Assembly: GCF_030418125.1 (NCBI RefSeq)
Contig: NZ_JAUHTR010000024.1
Location: 1-50,224 of the forward strand
From: Fictibacillus fluitans
Lineage (GTDB): Bacteria; Bacillota; Bacilli; Bacillales; Fictibacillaceae
Length of the DNA stretch: 50,224 nt
Direction: 5' to 3'
Position 1 is the first letter of the stretch, and each line of letters opens with the position of its first letter. Below are positions 8,504 to 16,748 of this stretch, piece by piece. Under the pieces are notes generated by a model. It saw nothing but the letters and a program-made list of their open reading frames with translations. It made no database searches and was not told the origin of the DNA. The position numbers and the translations under genes were made by a program.

Positions 8504-9094
8504 AATCATGTTCCATTCGCGAAGCTGGGTCTCCACTTTGTCTTTTAATTCTTCCAGGGAACCAGTATTCATAATCACTGCATCGGCAAGCTGCACTTTA
8601 TCCTTTAGCGGCATTTGCGCCGCGATTCTGCTTTTTGCTTCTGCTTCTGTAAAGCCGTCTCTGTCCATTAGCCGTCGTAATTGGATTTCTTCATCTACAA
8701 AAACAAGTAGGGTCCGGTCTACCATGTGTGTCAATTCGCTTTCAAATAACAATGGAATATCCAGAACAACATGCGGATGTCCATCCTTTAAATGCGCTGC
8801 CGCCTCATTTTTCATCCCCATGCGTACGGCCGGGTGAACAATCCCGTTCAGCACCATTCGCTTTTCCTCGTTTGTAAAAACAATGCTTCCCAGTTTTTTT
8901 CTGTCGATGTTCCGGGCTTCATCCAGAATATCTTCTCCAAACTGCTCCACAATTTTTTCATAGGCCGGATGGCCCTGTTCCACAACCTGACGCGCAATAA
9001 TATCTGCATCAACAACTGGCAGTCCATGGCTCCGCAAAAGATTGGAAACTGTGCTTTTTCCACTGGCAATTCCGCCGGTCAGGCCGATAATCAT
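8501..9094 (-). CDS. coaE: Dephospho-CoA kinase
   Basis: A 197-residue kinase for the last step of coenzyme A synthesis. The P-loop GLTGGIASGKST is at residues 4-15. DADIIAR near 30, HP near 83 and the LLFESEL segment near 111 are family features, and length is normal. The start ATG at 9094 follows a ribosome site in the ytaF tail region: the gene begins 17 bases after the ytaF stop. It ends the polA-mutM-ytaF-coaE group, and its terminator overlaps its stop. Confidence 0.95.
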   Translation of the reverse strand: MIIGLTGGIASGKSTVSNLLRSHGLPVVDADIIARQVVEQGHPAYEKIVEQFGEDILDEARNIDRKKLGSIVFTNEEKRMVLNGIVHPAVRMGMKNEAAAHLKDGHPHVVLDIPLLFESELTHMVDRTLLVFVDEEIQLRRLMDRDGFTEAEAKSRIAAQMPLKDKVQLADAVIMNTGSLEELKDKVETQLREWNMI

Positions 9095-9111
9095 CCGTTA
9101 ACATCCCTTCA

Positions 9112-9744
9112 TTACAATTTCAGCAAGCCAATAATAATCAACAGTATTCCCGGAAGAAACGTTAATTTTTTCATCCAGGTCACTCTGGAGACCGCAAACC
9201 CAAGTTTAATGCCGGCCAGTACGAAAATGGAACTCATCGCTGCCACCGTGAACGCCGTCATGACAGGCGGCATATCGACCATGGCCGCCCCGATGCCTGC
9301 ACCAAATGCATCCAGTGAAAGGGCAACACCGAGAAGCACCGCCTCCCAGCCATTGATGGATCCCGATTTATCCAGATCCGCAATCGCCGGCTTTTTTAAG
9401 ATCTGTATCATAATTCCGAGTGATTTTATTTCTAATTTTACAATAGTCTTCTCTTCGGGTACAGCTTCAGCCTTTTTGTCAGGCTTGGCAACTTGAAACA
9501 AAAAATACGAACCGAGGCCCAGCAATATCAAGCCACCTGCCATTTGACCCGCCTGAGGGGACAAAAAGCGTTCCAGGAAATGGCCGAACCCCATGGCCGC
9601 AAAAAAAGTAATGGCGGAACAACAGGAAATGATCAGTACTGATTTGACTGGTATTTTAATTTCCTTCATTCCGTAGGTTAAACCCGTACCAAAGCTGTCA
9701 AGGCTGACAGCAAACGCCAGCAAGAGCATCGAAAAGGATACCAT
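9112..9744 (-). CDS. ytaF: Sporulation membrane protein YtaF
   Basis: A 210-residue membrane protein of the MntP/YtaF type with about six hydrophobic segments. Two similar halves each begin with AVSLDSFG..TYG or ALSLDAFGAGIG, an internal duplication with conserved aspartates. YtaF belongs to the sporulation set in B. subtilis; its transport substrate is not known to me. I chose the ATG at 9744 (MVSFSML) because this gives the family N-terminus. The matching AAAGGAG lies about 11 bases before it but is locked in a 12-bp hairpin, described separately. The gene lies 59 bases after mutM and 17 before coaE. Confidence 0.88.
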   Translation of the reverse strand: MVSFSMLLLAFAVSLDSFGTGLTYGMKEIKIPVKSVLIISCCSAITFFAAMGFGHFLERFLSPQAGQMAGGLILLGLGSYFLFQVAKPDKKAEAVPEEKTIVKLEIKSLGIMIQILKKPAIADLDKSGSINGWEAVLLGVALSLDAFGAGIGAAMVDMPPVMTAFTVAAMSSIFVLAGIKLGFAVSRVTWMKKLTFLPGILLIIIGLLKL

Positions 9745-9754
9745 GACTCTGAAA

Positions 9755-9793
9755 GCTCCTTTCATACCACGTATTGCAGTATATGAAAGGAGC
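9755..9793 (-). promoter_or_regulatory. Hairpin burying the ytaF ribosome site
   Basis: GCTCCTTTCATA (9755-9766) and TATGAAAGGAGC (9782-9793) are exact 12-base inverted repeats around a 15-base loop. Read on the minus strand, the 3' arm contains the only good ytaF ribosome site, AAAGGAG. No T-run follows, so it is not a terminator. Confidence 0.7.
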
Positions 9794-9803
9794 CTGGCAA
9801 CTG

Positions 9804-10625
9804 TTATTTCTGGCACTTGCGGCAAAAATGGGTCCCTCGCCCGGCCACGACCGACCGGTTGATTTCTGAGCCGCACGTTTTGCAGGGCTCACCCTTTTTT
9901 CCGTACACAAACAATTCAAGCTGAAAGTTTCCCGCTTTGCCTTCTGAATTGGTATAGGAACGGATCGTGCTGCCGCCTTTTTCAACTGAGTTCTTCAGGA
10001 TGGATACCATATTTTCGTGAAGCTTCTTTAATCGTGGAAGAGACACTTCATTTGCTTTCTTTTCCGGATGAATACCGGCAGCAAACAAAATCTCATCCAC
10101 GTAAATATTGCCAAGCCCGGTAATCAGGGACTGGTCCAATAGCACAGCTTTGATACTCCTGCTTGTTTTGGAAAACATTTTTTTCATGACCGAAGAAGTC
10201 AGCTCCGCCGAAAAAGGTTCATACCCGAGCTTTGATAACGGCTGCTCTTGTTCCTCTTTTCCTACGGGATAAAGATGCATGGTTCCAAATTTCCTTACAT
10301 CCCGGTAACGAAGCTGTGTGCCATCCGTAAATGAGAAAAGAACATGGGTATGTTTATCCAGCGGATCATCCAGCTGATTAACCCCATATTTCCCCTCCAT
10401 CCGCAAATGGGACACCAGAACATCATGATCAAGGAAAATTTTCAGGAATTTCCCTCTGCGCTCCACATTCTGAATCGTCTGTCCCTGCAGCCGGAGCTTG
10501 AACTCATCCAGCTCGGGATGTTTTATGATATTGCTCCAAAGTACACTAACCTCTTTAATGGTTTTTCCCCCAACAAGCCGGTTCAGTGTATTCTTTACAT
10601 TTTCAACCTCTGGAAGTTCTGGCAT
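9804..10625 (-). CDS. mutM: Formamidopyrimidine-DNA glycosylase
   Basis: A 273-residue bifunctional glycosylase/AP lyase that removes 8-oxoguanine and ring-opened purines. The mature N-terminus PELPEVENVK supplies the catalytic proline and glutamate. The H2TH region includes LLDQSLITGLGNIYVDE near residues 160-176. The C-terminal zinc finger has CKTC, then CRKC. I chose the ATG at 10625, giving MPELPEV, rather than 10634: GAGGTG is 6-7 bases upstream, and catalysis needs proline as residue 2. It follows polA in the usual repair pairing, with a strong intergenic hairpin between them. Confidence 0.96.
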   Translation of the reverse strand: MPELPEVENVKNTLNRLVGGKTIKEVSVLWSNIIKHPELDEFKLRLQGQTIQNVERRGKFLKIFLDHDVLVSHLRMEGKYGVNQLDDPLDKHTHVLFSFTDGTQLRYRDVRKFGTMHLYPVGKEEQEQPLSKLGYEPFSAELTSSVMKKMFSKTSRSIKAVLLDQSLITGLGNIYVDEILFAAGIHPEKKANEVSLPRLKKLHENMVSILKNSVEKGGSTIRSYTNSEGKAGNFQLELFVYGKKGEPCKTCGSEINRSVVAGRGTHFCRKCQK

Positions 10626-10642
10626 TTGTTTCACCTCTAACC

Positions 10643-10676
10643 AAACGGAAAACAGCCCCGCGGCTGTTTTCCGTTT
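10643..10676. other. 15-bp perfect hairpin between polA and mutM
   Basis: AAACGGAAAACAGCC (10643-10657) pairs exactly with 10662-10676 around a 4-base loop. On the minus strand, the operon direction, no T-run follows, so it is not a standard terminator for polA. On the plus strand a T-rich stretch does follow. It could be an RNA-processing or 3'-end stabilising structure. Confidence 0.7.
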
Positions 10677-10685
10677 TGCTTTCTT

Positions 10686-13325
10686 TTATTTTGCGTCGTA
10701 CCATGTATCTCCGTGATTTAAATCCACTTTTAATGGAACATCAAGGCCCAGTGCCGATTCCATAACTTGTGGAACAAGCTGTGAAAGCTTCTCAATTTCA
10801 TGTTCAGGTACTTCGAAGATCAATTCATCGTGCACCTGAAGCAGCATCAGGGCTTCGAGCTTTTCTTCTTTTAATACCCGTTCCATTTCCACCATGGCTT
10901 TCTTGATAATATCAGCTGCAGTCCCCTGAATCGGTGTATTCATAGCCGTGCGCTCCGCAAAACTTCTGAGATTGAAGTTTCGGCTTGTAATTTCAGGAAG
11001 ATACCGGCGCCTGTTCATCAGCGTGGATACGTAGCCATCCTGTTTGGCCTGGCGGACAATGGATTCCATATATTCCTTCACACCCGGAAACGTTTTTAAA
11101 TATTGTTCAATAAATTCTCCGGCTTCTTTTCTCGTGATATTCAAGCTTTGAGACAATCCGTAATCACTGATTCCGTAAACAATTCCGAAGTTTACGGCTT
11201 TTGCGTGCCTTCTCATTTGGGAGGTTACATCCTCCATCTCAACATGGAATACATCCATGGCCGTCTTCGTATGAACATCCATTTCCTTTTTAAAGGCTTC
11301 CATCAGGTTATCATCCTGAGAGATGTGGGCAAGGACCCGGAGTTCAATCTGAGAATAGTCGGCCGAAAGGATTTTCCACCCTGGTGTGGACGGAACGAAA
11401 GCTTGTCTGATCTTCCTTCCTGCTTCAAGCCGGATCGGTATATTCTGCAAATTGGGCTCTGTTGAGCTTAAGCGTCCGGTCTGGGTCAAGGCCTGATTAA
11501 ACCGGGTATGAATCTTGTCCGTCTGTTGATCCACCACTTTCAGGAGACCTTCAATATAGGTCGAGCTCAGCTTGCCGAGCTGCCGGTAAACAAGGATTTT
11601 CCGGATGATTTCATGCTTGCCTTCGAGCTTCTCCAGCACATCCACAGAGGTGCTGTAGCCGGTCTTTGTTTTTTTGATGGGAGGCAGATTAAGTTTTTCA
11701 AATAAAATTTCACCAAGCTGCTTTGGAGAATTAATATTAAAAGCCACACCGGCAAGTTCATGAATTTCGGCTTCCAGTGCATTCAGCTGCTCTGTCAGCT
11801 CCCGCCCCATGGCCTGCAATCTTCCTACATCCACCTTAACACCTGTCGTTTCCATCTCACCAAGAACGAGCGACAATGGAAGCTCAAGATCAGCGAACAG
11901 CTCATATTGTTCATTCTTCTTCAATTCATTCGTGAGCTTTTCCTGCAGTACATAAATACTGTTTGCTTTGCGGACCATATGCTCGGAGAGTACGCTTATT
12001 TCGGGTACCTTTCGTTTGGCCCCCTTTCCATATACCGCTTCTTCTCCATCGGTGTCATGGATGCCATAGCGCTTGGCGATCACGGCCACATCATCACCTG
12101 AATCTGACGGGTTGAGCAAATAAGACGCGATCATCAGGTCAAACTTTACTCCCTGAAGTGAAATATCGTTCCAGTCCAATGCGACGTATGCTCTTTTCGC
12201 ATCGAATACATATTTTTCTTTACTTTCATCCTCCGCCCATTTCTTGAATTCGGGAGAAGAAAGCGCAAGGTCTCCCGGAATGTAAAACTTTCCGTTTTCA
12301 TTCACGATCGCCAGGCCGTTTACCGGCGCCCGGTGATAGGTTTCAGGTGTCGTTTCAACGATCAAGGCCGCCGGAGACGATAGAATTTTATCATTCAGCG
12401 CCTTCGCTTCTTCAAATTCGATCGTCTCTTTTTCTTCTTCACTCACCATCTCCTGCCCGGTGTCTCCCCCAATCCGTTCAAGAAGGGAGTTAAATCCGAG
12501 GTCCTTGAACAGCGGAAGGAGCTGCTCTGGCTCATACCCTTTGTATACGGAATCCTCCAGAGAAACTTCAATGGGAGCTTCATGCGTGATGGTCGCCAAT
12601 TCCTTGCTCATCAATGCCTGCTCCTTGTTTTCGCTCAGCTTCTCTTTAAGCTTGGCTCCAGACACCTGGTCAATGGAATCCAGTGTTTGTTCCAGTGAAC
12701 CGAATTGTTTGATCAGTTTGATGGCTGTTTTCTCCCCGACTCCCGGAACACCCGGAATGTTGTCGGACGGGTCGCCCATGAGGCCTTTCATATCGATAAT
12801 CTGATGTGGTGTTAGGCCATATCTCTCTTCTACCTGCTTGAGATCGTAAGCTTCAACTTCAGATATGCCTTTTCTCGTTAGCGTAACCTTTACATTTTCT
12901 GTTACAAGCTGGAGTAAATCCTTATCTCCTGTATAGACATTCACAACCCAATCACCTTCTGCGGCCTGTTTGGAAAGGGTGCCAATGATATCATCTGCTT
13001 CATAGCTTTCAAGCTCGTACCGCTTGATTCCAAAACCGTCCAAAAGCTGCCGGATCAACGGGAATTGCTCAGAAAGCTCGGAAGGCGTCTTTTGACGGCC
13101 TCCTTTATACTCTTCAAATGTTTTATGCCTGAACGTAGTTTTGCCTGCGTCAAAAGCCACAAGCACATGACTTGGTTTTTCATCTTCCAAAATGCGAAGA
13201 AGCATTGTGGTAAATCCATAAACGGCATTCGTGTAAACGCCTTTGTCGTTATTGAGCAGAGGAAGTGCAAAGAACGCCCGGTAGGCGATACTGTTTCCGT
13301 CAATCAATACTAATTTATTTGCCAA
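10686..13325 (-). CDS. polA: DNA polymerase I (TTG start)
   Basis: An 879-residue polymerase for repair and Okazaki fragment processing. Residues 1-290 are the 5'-3' exonuclease (LVLIDGNSIAYRAFFALP, then YTGDKDLLQLV and GVPGVGEKTA). The middle domain lacks the acidic residues of an active proofreading exonuclease, as in other Bacillus. The C-terminal polymerase has DYSQIELRVLAHIS, RRHAKAVNFGIVYGISDYG and LQVHDELIFEV. I chose the TTG at 13325: AGGGGGT lies 7 bases upstream and the length equals the B. subtilis enzyme (880). The longer in-frame extension to 13424 is upstream promoter sequence. Confidence 0.96.
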   Translation of the reverse strand: MANKLVLIDGNSIAYRAFFALPLLNNDKGVYTNAVYGFTTMLLRILEDEKPSHVLVAFDAGKTTFRHKTFEEYKGGRQKTPSELSEQFPLIRQLLDGFGIKRYELESYEADDIIGTLSKQAAEGDWVVNVYTGDKDLLQLVTENVKVTLTRKGISEVEAYDLKQVEERYGLTPHQIIDMKGLMGDPSDNIPGVPGVGEKTAIKLIKQFGSLEQTLDSIDQVSGAKLKEKLSENKEQALMSKELATITHEAPIEVSLEDSVYKGYEPEQLLPLFKDLGFNSLLERIGGDTGQEMVSEEEKETIEFEEAKALNDKILSSPAALIVETTPETYHRAPVNGLAIVNENGKFYIPGDLALSSPEFKKWAEDESKEKYVFDAKRAYVALDWNDISLQGVKFDLMIASYLLNPSDSGDDVAVIAKRYGIHDTDGEEAVYGKGAKRKVPEISVLSEHMVRKANSIYVLQEKLTNELKKNEQYELFADLELPLSLVLGEMETTGVKVDVGRLQAMGRELTEQLNALEAEIHELAGVAFNINSPKQLGEILFEKLNLPPIKKTKTGYSTSVDVLEKLEGKHEIIRKILVYRQLGKLSSTYIEGLLKVVDQQTDKIHTRFNQALTQTGRLSSTEPNLQNIPIRLEAGRKIRQAFVPSTPGWKILSADYSQIELRVLAHISQDDNLMEAFKKEMDVHTKTAMDVFHVEMEDVTSQMRRHAKAVNFGIVYGISDYGLSQSLNITRKEAGEFIEQYLKTFPGVKEYMESIVRQAKQDGYVSTLMNRRRYLPEITSRNFNLRSFAERTAMNTPIQGTAADIIKKAMVEMERVLKEEKLEALMLLQVHDELIFEVPEHEIEKLSQLVPQVMESALGLDVPLKVDLNHGDTWYDAK

Positions 13326-13357
13326 AATGATACCCCCTGATCGGTTTTTCTGTTTAT

Positions 13358-13385
13358 ATTGTACCATCCGTTTCAATGAAAACAA
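13358..13385 (-). promoter_or_regulatory. Candidate sigma-A promoter of polA
   Basis: On the minus strand TTGTTT (13380-13385) and TACAAT (13358-13363) are separated by 16 bases and lie about 30 bases before the TTG start. Confidence 0.4.
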
Positions 13386-13424
13386 AATAACGGAGCGACC
13401 CGTAAAGCTGCCTGGTGCGCGCAA

Positions 13425-13458
13425 ACAAAAAAAGAGAGAACCCGGAATCGGATTCTCT
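13425..13458 (-). terminator. phoPR terminator
   Basis: An imperfect AAGAGAGAACC/GGATTCTCTT stem, followed by a long T-run on the minus strand, about 85 bases beyond the phoR stop. Confidence 0.65.
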
Positions 13459-13542
13459 TAAAGGGGGTACTGAAAAAGGATACTTTCATAGTACATGAGG
13501 ACTGTTAAGCTGAAACAAACCCAGTGTTAATAGTTTGTAAAT

Positions 13543-15279
13543 TCACTCAACAAATTCTTTTCTAAAAACCAGCGTAAATGTCGAACCTTCACCCGGTTTG
13601 CTTTTAACATGAATTCTTCCATGGTGAGCCTCGATCAGATGCTTGACGATGGCAAGGCCAAGGCCTGTTCCCCCTGAATTCCGGCTTCTTGCTTTATCCA
13701 CCCGGTAGAAACGCTCAAAAATACGGGAGATTTCTTCCTTTTGAATGCCAATTCCCGTATCCGACACACTGAACGTCACTTTTTCACTGCTTTCCTTCAG
13801 CCTGATGGTTACCCGGCCGCCTTTTGGCGTATAATTCAGGCTGTTGTTAATCAGGTTGATAAATACTTGTTTTAACCTTGGAGCATCACCTTCGATGGCG
13901 GTGTCTCCCTCGACCGAATACTTCAGTGCGATTTCTTTGTCCTTTGCCTTCGTTTCAAGCATGACAATCACTTCTTCAACAATGGATGAAAGATTGACCT
14001 TCTGCAGATTTAATGAAAACCCTTGTTCTACCTTGGAAAGATCGAGCAAATCCTGAATCAGATGCTGCAGCCGGTCGCTTTCCTTCCAGATGATCGTTAA
14101 AAACTTTTTGCGGATTTCCGGGTTTTCGTCCGCTCCATCCAGCAATGTTTCAGCAAATCCTTTTACCGAGGTAACAGGTGTTTTCAGTTCATGGGAAACG
14201 TTGGCGACAAAGTCCTTGCGCATTTGTTCGAGTTTTTTCAATTCGGTAATATCATGGAAAACCAGGACAATGCCCCGGAGTTTTCCAAGACTGTTTAAAA
14301 CGGGTGCACTGTATACATCAAAGTTCTTTCTTTCAATATGGATCGGCAGGACCACCTGCTTGCGGATATTGGTTTCCATAATAAAAGTATCTTCCACTAT
14401 CTCCTTAATCTCTTTATAAGGAAAAACCTCATGGAACAAATGCCCGCTCCAGGAATCAGTATACTCTCTGAAAATTTCTTTAAAGGCTTTGTTAACGATA
14501 TTGATATACCCGTCGGAATCGATCAGAATCAGCCCGCTGCCCATATTTTCAATCAAGGTTTTCAACCGGTCCTGCTGTGATTCGTACGATTTCGTCATTT
14601 TTTCAAGGTTTCTTGCCAGCACATTTAAGGAAAAGTTCAGTTCTCCGACATCACCTTTATACTCATAGGTTCGTGCTTTAAAATTTCCCCGCGCCAATTC
14701 CTTTGCGGTGCCGGTCGCTTCTTCTACCGGTTTGACAATCCGGTCCAGCACCCGGATTGAAATGAAAAGAACGATGACAAGGCTGAGCAAAAAGCCGAGT
14801 GACAGGCTGAGCCATACTGTTCGTTCTGTTTGGTTGGCAGCTTGCTCGGGGATAATCAGCTGAACATAGCCACGGAGTTTGCCGGAGGAGTCTTCTTTTA
14901 CAGGGAGGGTATAAAGAATACGGTCCATATGTTTAGTGGACACCAGTACATCTTTTTTATATCCATCGAGCCCCTGTAACGGCTGCGGGGGAACAGTTTC
15001 TTCACTGTCTGCCTGGGCAAGCACCTTGCCTTCAGGGGATAGATAGACAAGCTTACCTTGCAGAGCCTTTTCCGCCTCATTCAGCTGCTTTTTAAGCAGT
15101 TCCTGGTCGCTGCCCCTGGCAGCAACCGCCACCAGTTCAAGTTCATGCTGATAAGACTGCACCCGTTTCTCCTTAATGGTGTAGTGCACCAGCCCTCCCA
15201 CAATTAAAGCAAGCAAAATAAAAATAAGCATAATGCCAACCAGGAAAAAAGAGAGCACCCGGTTTTTAAAATCTGGCAT
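13543..15279 (-). CDS. phoR: Phosphate-sensing histidine kinase PhoR
   Basis: A 578-residue membrane kinase. A first membrane segment is near residues 10-30, an extracytoplasmic domain reaches about 150, and a second segment lies near 155-177. HAMP, PAS (LIENMGSGLILIDSDG near 240), HisKA with the phosphorylated histidine in FVANVSHELKTPVTS near 355, and HATPase with DTGIGIQ and GGTGLGLAIV follow. Length matches B. subtilis PhoR (579). The start ATG overlaps the phoP stop by one base (TAATG), giving translational coupling. It controls the phosphate-starvation response with PhoP. Confidence 0.94.
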   Translation of the reverse strand: MPDFKNRVLSFFLVGIMLIFILLALIVGGLVHYTIKEKRVQSYQHELELVAVAARGSDQELLKKQLNEAEKALQGKLVYLSPEGKVLAQADSEETVPPQPLQGLDGYKKDVLVSTKHMDRILYTLPVKEDSSGKLRGYVQLIIPEQAANQTERTVWLSLSLGFLLSLVIVLFISIRVLDRIVKPVEEATGTAKELARGNFKARTYEYKGDVGELNFSLNVLARNLEKMTKSYESQQDRLKTLIENMGSGLILIDSDGYINIVNKAFKEIFREYTDSWSGHLFHEVFPYKEIKEIVEDTFIMETNIRKQVVLPIHIERKNFDVYSAPVLNSLGKLRGIVLVFHDITELKKLEQMRKDFVANVSHELKTPVTSVKGFAETLLDGADENPEIRKKFLTIIWKESDRLQHLIQDLLDLSKVEQGFSLNLQKVNLSSIVEEVIVMLETKAKDKEIALKYSVEGDTAIEGDAPRLKQVFINLINNSLNYTPKGGRVTIRLKESSEKVTFSVSDTGIGIQKEEISRIFERFYRVDKARSRNSGGTGLGLAIVKHLIEAHHGRIHVKSKPGEGSTFTLVFRKEFVE

Positions 15280-15989
15280 TACTGAGGAACCTCTAATTTA
15301 TAGCCCATTCCCCGTATGGTTTTAATATATATGGGCTTGCGGGTATTTTCTTCGATTTTTTCCCTGAGGTGGCTGATATGGACATCAACAATCCGTGTAT
15401 CCCCGACAAAATCGTAATTCCATACAGCTGACAGAAGCTGTTCACGGGTTAATACTCTGTTTTTATTCTTTGACAGATATACGAGAAGTTCAAATTCTTT
15501 TGGTGTTAATTCCAGTGCCGTTCCTTTATAAAAGGCCTCATAATTTTCCGGATATACCTCAACTTCACCGATCGTCAGCTTTTCTGTTTCTTCCACAGGA
15601 GCAGCTTCTTCAATGGCCATTTGCTTTGTCCGTCTTAAAATGGCCTTTACACGAGCCACCACTTCTCTCGGGCTAAATGGCTTTGTCATATAGTCGTCAG
15701 CCCCCAGCTCAAGCCCCAGGACTTTATCAAATTCATCATCTTTTGCAGTAAGCATGAGAATGGGAATAAAAATCTGCTTCTGCCGAAGGTTTTTGCAAAC
15801 CTCCAGGCCATCCATCTCAGGAAGCATAAGATCGAGAACCATTAAGTCCGGTTTTTCCATCTCCGCCAATTCAAGACCTTTACGTCCGTCCATAGCAGTG
15901 ATTACTTCAAAACCAGCTTGTTCTAAATTAAATTGCAATAATGTTGAGATCGATAATTCGTCCTCGACTACCATAATCTTCTGGCTCAT
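15279..15989 (-). CDS. phoP: Phosphate response regulator PhoP
   Basis: A 236-residue OmpR-type regulator. The receiver has acidic residues EDE near 9-11, the phosphoacceptor in LMVLDLMLPEMDG near 53, and TAKDDEFDK and the lysine of TKPFSPRE near 103. The winged helix ends with VDVHISHLREKIE and TIRGMGYKLEVPQ. A GGGTGGG ribosome site precedes the ATG. It is cotranscribed with phoR from a recognisable sigma-A promoter with TTTAC-type repeats upstream, compatible with autoregulation by PhoP. Confidence 0.95.
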   Translation of the reverse strand: MSQKIMVVEDELSISTLLQFNLEQAGFEVITAMDGRKGLELAEMEKPDLMVLDLMLPEMDGLEVCKNLRQKQIFIPILMLTAKDDEFDKVLGLELGADDYMTKPFSPREVVARVKAILRRTKQMAIEEAAPVEETEKLTIGEVEVYPENYEAFYKGTALELTPKEFELLVYLSKNKNRVLTREQLLSAVWNYDFVGDTRIVDVHISHLREKIEENTRKPIYIKTIRGMGYKLEVPQ

Positions 15990-16033
15990 CTTTTCCCACC
16001 CTTTTATAATTACGTTTCACATGATTCATTACA

Positions 16034-16097
16034 ATCATACTATTTTTTTCTTCATTTCACAAAAGGGTCAGAATAAAGATTTCGTAAAGTTTGTAAA
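16034..16097 (-). promoter_or_regulatory. phoPR promoter with possible Pho box
   Basis: TTGTGA (16057-16062) and TATGAT (16034-16039) are 17 bases apart on the minus strand. Upstream (16072-16097) lie TTTACA, TTTACG and TTTATT; the last two have the 11-base period expected of PhoP boxes, the first pair is 9 apart. The promoter is solid, the Pho box is tentative. Confidence 0.5.
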
Positions 16098-16145
16098 ATT
16101 TTTATATAGAAACATTCTTTATTATTAAGGTGCTTTTTAAACAAA

Positions 16146-16177
16146 TGAAAAAAGACCGACTATGCAGCCGGTCTTTA
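16146..16177 (-). terminator. Terminator after the MaoC-like gene
   Basis: AAAGACCG/CGGTCTTT 8-bp stem (16151-16158 with 16169-16176), followed by a T-run on the minus strand, just after the stop at 16185. Confidence 0.85.
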
Positions 16178-16184
16178 AATCTTC

Positions 16185-16661
16185 TCAGAAGTTTTCCAAG
16201 GTATGGGAAGTAATTGATTTAGGGGCATATGGAGGACAGACTTCAAGTTCTCCTTCGAGCACCTTTTCGTTATTTTCATTTTTCCCTTCAACTGACATTG
16301 AAATGGAATGGGCTGCCGCGTCGATGCCGGTCACCTGGAAAAGAAAATGGACTTTGCCATAATGGTGAACCGGTTTAATGAAAGACAGGGATTGCTTTTT
16401 AATGCTGCTTCCTGGTCCCGGCAAATACTTTGATATGGCCGAGGTTACCATTCCCGTCAGCATGATTTGTGGGACAATCGGCTTTTTGAAAGGCGTCATG
16501 GATGCATAGTCATGCTGGATGAATAAAGGATTATTATCGTTGGTGAGCCCAAGATATAACAGGAGATCTTTATCTTCTATCGCTTCAGACAGCTCAAGCT
16601 TCTCACCTGTTTTGATTTCTTCTAATTTCCTGCCCAATTTTCGCTTTTTTCCAAGCAGCAT
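16185..16661 (-). CDS. MaoC-like hot-dog protein, probable hydratase/dehydratase
   Basis: A 158-residue single hot-dog domain protein. The segment LTNDNNPLFIQHDYAS near residues 39-54, followed by PIVPQIMLTGM, resembles the MaoC/R-hydratase active-site region, although the histidine spacing is not textbook. Such proteins hydrate enoyl-CoA or act as thioesterases; the substrate is unknown here. I chose the ATG at 16661 because GGGGTG lies 6 bases upstream; a longer frame to 16670 has poorer spacing. It is a single gene between mdh and phoP, closed by terminators on both sides, with a near-perfect cre site about 28 bases before the start. Confidence 0.75.
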   Translation of the reverse strand: MLLGKKRKLGRKLEEIKTGEKLELSEAIEDKDLLLYLGLTNDNNPLFIQHDYASMTPFKKPIVPQIMLTGMVTSAISKYLPGPGSSIKKQSLSFIKPVHHYGKVHFLFQVTGIDAAAHSISMSVEGKNENNEKVLEGELEVCPPYAPKSITSHTLENF

Positions 16662-16688
16662 ATAGAACACCCCTTCCCCGAATTAAAA

Positions 16689-16703
16689 AGTAAACGCTTA
16701 CAT
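16689..16703 (-). promoter_or_regulatory. Catabolite-responsive element (cre) before the MaoC-like gene
   Basis: ATGTAAGCGTTTACT on the minus strand matches the CcpA cre consensus WTGNAARCGNWWWCA at 14 of 15 positions. It lies between the mdh terminator and the ribosome site of the MaoC-like gene, a position suited to repression. Confidence 0.7.
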
Positions 16704-16714
16704 TTTATTGCCGG

Positions 16715-16740
16715 AAAAAGATCCGGGTAAGTCCCGGATC
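16715..16740 (-). terminator. mdh terminator
   Basis: GATCCGGG/CCCGGATC stem (16720-16727 with 16733-16740), with five T following on the minus strand, 8 bases past the mdh stop. Confidence 0.9.
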
Positions 16741-16748
16741 TTCTATTG

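Noticed and set aside
8792-9496. Plus-strand open frame of 234 codons
   Set aside because: It lies antisense to coaE and ytaF, both with clear family motifs, and shows no ribosome site or family resemblance.
13326-13424. N-terminal extension of polA
   Set aside because: It contains the candidate promoter and the ribosome site of the TTG start, and the family does not have it.
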